Made by a program: the position numbers and the translations under genes. From Bacteroidales bacterium (GTDB lineage Bacteria > Bacteroidota > Bacteroidia > Bacteroidales > VadinHA17), in the NCBI GenBank assembly GCA_003162595.1, contig PMNJ01000090.1, positions 1 to 17,216 on the forward strand: a DNA stretch of 17,216 bases, given 5' to 3'. This document shows positions 14,530 through 17,216 of the stretch, one piece after another (the first letter of the stretch is position 1; every line of letters begins with the position of its first letter). The notes beneath the pieces are model-generated. The model saw nothing but the letters and a program-made list of their open reading frames with translations, did not search any database and had not been told where the DNA came from.

Positions 14530-17216
14530 ATGAGAGATAAGTTACGTAATCTCCTTGGAATTGAACCAGGAGAGGGGTCAATGGTATCAATGCTTCTGGC
14601 ACAATCGGTCTTTCTTGGAATATTTATCGGTGCATTTGATATTGCCGCTCATTCCATGTTACTGTCAACTTATAACGAAAAAATACTGGCACGAGGATAT
14701 TTTGTGTCAGGGATCATCGGCATCATCCTCACATCTCTTTATTCGAGGTTTCTTACAAGATGGCAGTTCAAAAAAATCGCAATAATTACACTGATAATTG
14801 TCACGGTTTTGACGCTTTCCCTTTGGACTGCATTGATTTTTTCAACTGCAAAATGGATAAAATTCATTGTTTTTGTATTGTTTGGCCCTCTGAACATCCT
14901 GGTATTGTTGGGTTTTTGGGGGACATCAGACCGGTTGTTTAGCATTAAATATGGAAGAAGATTGTTACTGCCTGCCGATATTGGACTCATCGTCGGAATA
15001 ATATTGATTTCTTTCGCCATTCCTGTATTAATGTCTTTAAAATTTCATTCACAAACCATTTTGATTATTAGTGCCACTTCCGTGTTGGTTGCAACAGTTA
15101 TTCAGAATGTGATCGGAAGGCAGTTCAGCCTGGCTGTTATTGACGGGGAGAAATATGCTGAAAAACCAGAAAAGAGAAATTATCTTTTTATTGGTTTCCT
15201 TGAAGATTCTTACGTACGAACTATAACCATTTTTGTGTCTTTATCGGTTTTAAGTACATTTTTCATTCAGTATTTATTCATGGCAGTTACACGGGAACAA
15301 TATCCTGTTGCAGAAAATATGGCAGGATTTCTCGGTGTTTTTACAGGTAGCATGATGATCTTCATCCTGTTTTTTAAAGTGGTTGTCTTTCCTTTCATTT
15401 TTAACAATTACGGCCTTCGGACATGTCTTATCATTTCACCAATACTTATTGCTTTATTCACTGCCATAGTAATACCTACTGGTTTGTTCATGGGCTATAG
15501 CCCTGAATCGACAGGCGGATTCATGGTTTTCTTCCTTTTTCTTGCATTTAGCAGGTTCATTTCAAAATCGCTGAAAGACACAATAGAACTTCCTTCATTA
15601 AAAGTCATTTACCAGTCAATTGATAACAAAGTAAAATCTGGTATCCATTCCATGATGGCTGTTACAGAGAATGAGATGGGAGTATTTTTTTCAGGTTTTA
15701 TCCTGACAGTCCTGGGTCTTTTCAGCTTTATAAAGCTCATTCATTTTTCAGTGGTACTGCTTATCATTGTCTTAGTTTGGTTGTTTGTTGCTCTCAGATT
15801 ATTCAGAGAGTACAGAAAATCCTTAATAAAAGCAATGGAATCGTCAGTCGTGAAAGTATCAGAAACAGGTATTTCAGGTAAACGGGATACCTTAATAAAC
15901 CGATTTTCTGCTTACTTAAACTTCAGAACAGATTATTTTAGTCTTATTTCAGGTGATTTTTCAGTTTTAAACAGAATCAGGAATAATTGGTATTTTGAAG
16001 AAATAGTTGACTACGCCTACTCAAAGAAGGATATAAACCTTCTGCCCGTTCTGAAAAAAACTGTAAATAATACTGACCTTGAAGAAGAAGTCAGACAGCA
16101 CTCCGCTGAGGTAATCGGGATGCTGAATGAACATTCCACTTCTCTTAAGTCCGATAATGAAAGCATTAGCAAAGCAATAAAAATTCTTTCAGATTCAAGG
16201 ATGCCTCAGACAACAGAAATTCTCAGACTTTTAAGGGATAAATCCGTTGAATCCAGGAAACTGGCAATCTATATGATTGGTAAGTTTCGTTTAACTGATT
16301 TATTATCAGAAGTATGTGCCTGTATGAGTATTCCGGGATTGACAAAAGACGCCTATGAAGTTCTTAAGACTTTTGGATCGGATGCTGAAGATGTCTTAGT
16401 CAGGTATTATTTAATCACATCAGGAAATATAAAGTTAAGCAAAACAATCTTGCAGCTTTTAGGAGAAAGTTGCACCGGGGAAACCATAGGATTCCTGTTT
16501 TCACGGCTCTGGTCGAATTCAAGACTACTAAAGGAAACAGCTGCTAAATGTCTTATTGATTGTAAGTTCAGCCCTTCTGAAGAGGAAAAACAGCGACTTA
16601 ATCAACTTATTTCAGAAGTTATTGGTTCTATTACCTGGAATCTTTCCGCAAAGATCGCTCTGGAGAGAGATAGTGACAACTTCATTCTCGATAAAATTAA
16701 CGGGGAAATAAACAGGTGGAACAAATTTCTTTATAATATTCTGTCAATCACTTATAATTCAGGGGCCATTGACATGATATTGGAGAATATCGCGATAGGT
16801 ACTTTTGAAAGTGTCACTTATGCACTTGAGATGACAGATGTATTAGTTTCAGATTCAATAAAACCAGAGTTGATTTCTCTTCTTGACGTTATGCCGGATG
16901 AGGATAAAGTTATGAATCTGTTTCAATTCTTCCCCGGCGAAATTCCTGTTCGCAAAAAGCTTCTTGAAAATATAATTAACTGCGATTATAATCTTATCAG
17001 TTTATGGACCAAAGCCTGCACTATAAGAAGCATTACCCGGATAGAAGATGATGATATGGCTGAATCAGTAACCGCTCTTCTTTTCAGTCCTGAGGAATTA
17101 ATACAGGAAGAATCCGCAAACCTTATATTACATTCAAAACCTGATCTTTATATATCAGCATCGCATAGAATTTCAGATTCAATAAAATTGAGACTGGATA
17201 AGATAATTAATGGTAC
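14530..17216 (+). CDS. NTT/MFS-like transporter fused to a long helical domain, 3' end outside window
   Basis: The frame from ATG 14530 stays open for at least 895 codons to the window edge; I read every codon and found no stop. Residues 1-17 (MRDKLRNLLGIEPGEGS) resemble the N-terminus of the ATP/ADP translocase-like (Npt/TLC) branch. About twelve hydrophobic segments follow (roughly 20-40, 55-75, 83-107, 112-130, 148-170, 176-195, 228-250, 265-290, 298-320, 326-345, 380-403, 405-425). Residues from about 430 on are soluble, Leu/Ile-rich and helical, with repeated short amphipathic helices suggesting HEAT-type repeats; one example is SVESRKLAIYMIGKFRL near 573-589. A C-terminal nucleotide-binding domain, seen in some related proteins, would lie beyond the window if present. 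The substrate is unknown; nucleotide exchange is one possibility. It appears to be a separate transcription unit, 191 bases after aroK, and no clear promoter match was found. Confidence 0.75.
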   Translation, partial: MRDKLRNLLGIEPGEGSMVSMLLAQSVFLGIFIGAFDIAAHSMLLSTYNEKILARGYFVSGIIGIILTSLYSRFLTRWQFKKIAIITLIIVTVLTLSLWTALIFSTAKWIKFIVFVLFGPLNILVLLGFWGTSDRLFSIKYGRRLLLPADIGLIVGIILISFAIPVLMSLKFHSQTILIISATSVLVATVIQNVIGRQFSLAVIDGEKYAEKPEKRNYLFIGFLEDSYVRTITIFVSLSVLSTFFIQYLFMAVTREQYPVAENMAGFLGVFTGSMMIFILFFKVVVFPFIFNNYGLRTCLIISPILIALFTAIVIPTGLFMGYSPESTGGFMVFFLFLAFSRFISKSLKDTIELPSLKVIYQSIDNKVKSGIHSMMAVTENEMGVFFSGFILTVLGLFSFIKLIHFSVVLLIIVLVWLFVALRLFREYRKSLIKAMESSVVKVSETGISGKRDTLINRFSAYLNFRTDYFSLISGDFSVLNRIRNNWYFEEIVDYAYSKKDINLLPVLKKTVNNTDLEEEVRQHSAEVIGMLNEHSTSLKSDNESISKAIKILSDSRMPQTTEILRLLRDKSVESRKLAIYMIGKFRLTDLLSEVCACMSIPGLTKDAYEVLKTFGSDAEDVLVRYYLITSGNIKLSKTILQLLGESCTGETIGFLFSRLWSNSRLLKETAAKCLIDCKFSPSEEEKQRLNQLISEVIGSITWNLSAKIALERDSDNFILDKINGEINRWNKFLYNILSITYNSGAIDMILENIAIGTFESVTYALEMTDVLVSDSIKPELISLLDVMPDEDKVMNLFQFFPGEIPVRKKLLENIINCDYNLISLWTKACTIRSITRIEDDDMAESVTALLFSPEELIQEESANLILHSKPDLYISASHRISDSIKLRLDKIING

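Noticed and set aside
14555..14942. Short + strand frames of 76 and 60 codons inside the start of the transporter gene
   Set aside because: They lie within the long open frame from 14530, in other frames, and their translations resemble no protein family.

Overview
The window looks like a chromosomal stretch from a Bacteroidota bacterium, probably of the order Bacteroidales. The evidence is a DNA topoisomerase IV pair of the Bacteroidota type, start codons with little or no Shine-Dalgarno sequence, a TAnnTTTG-type promoter element before parE, an hpt-adk-obg cluster, and AT-rich DNA. The species cannot be named from this sequence alone. All recognisable genes are on the + strand. No tRNA, rRNA, transposase, phage or CRISPR locus was seen.

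Layout. Positions 1-3790 hold a housekeeping run: the end of hpt (purine salvage), adk (adenylate kinase), obg (ribosome-assembly GTPase), a PAP2-type membrane lipid phosphatase, and lplA (lipoate-protein ligase). Positions 4026-7352 hold a tight three-gene unit: a PlsC-type acyltransferase, a methyltransferase-like protein coupled to it by a 4-base overlap, and a MutS-family ATPase with predicted membrane helices. A plausible intrinsic terminator sits on its stop codon. Positions 7519-8925 encode an AdiC-like amino acid/polyamine transporter. Positions 9325-14338 hold parE, parC and aroK, closely packed and probably one operon behind a promoter near 9300. From 14530 to the window end runs one open frame of at least 895 codons: about twelve membrane segments resembling the ATP/ADP-translocase (NTT) branch of the MFS fold, followed by a long helical soluble region. 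Its end lies outside the window.

The most unusual structure is between genes. Three of the five gaps longer than 150 bases (1030-1229, 3791-4025, 8926-9324) each carry one copy of an element of about 115 bp. Each copy has two strong hairpins built from CCCTTCCCTTA arms about 56 bp apart, and its ends can form a G-quadruplex on opposite strands. The middle copy is inverted relative to the other two and is almost fully palindromic. A second short repeat family (CTCTGTG or CTTTGTG half-sites) lies beside these elements. The gap before parE also holds a consensus DnaA box and an inverted repeat overlapping the putative promoter. The other two long gaps (7353-7518 and 14339-14529) show only the terminator and unremarkable AT-rich sequence.

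How the genes relate: most are core functions (nucleotide balance, ribosome assembly, membrane lipid and undecaprenyl-type phosphate turnover, lipoylation, chromosome decatenation, aromatic synthesis). The less understood parts are the membrane MutS-like protein with its two partners, and the transporter fused to a helical domain.
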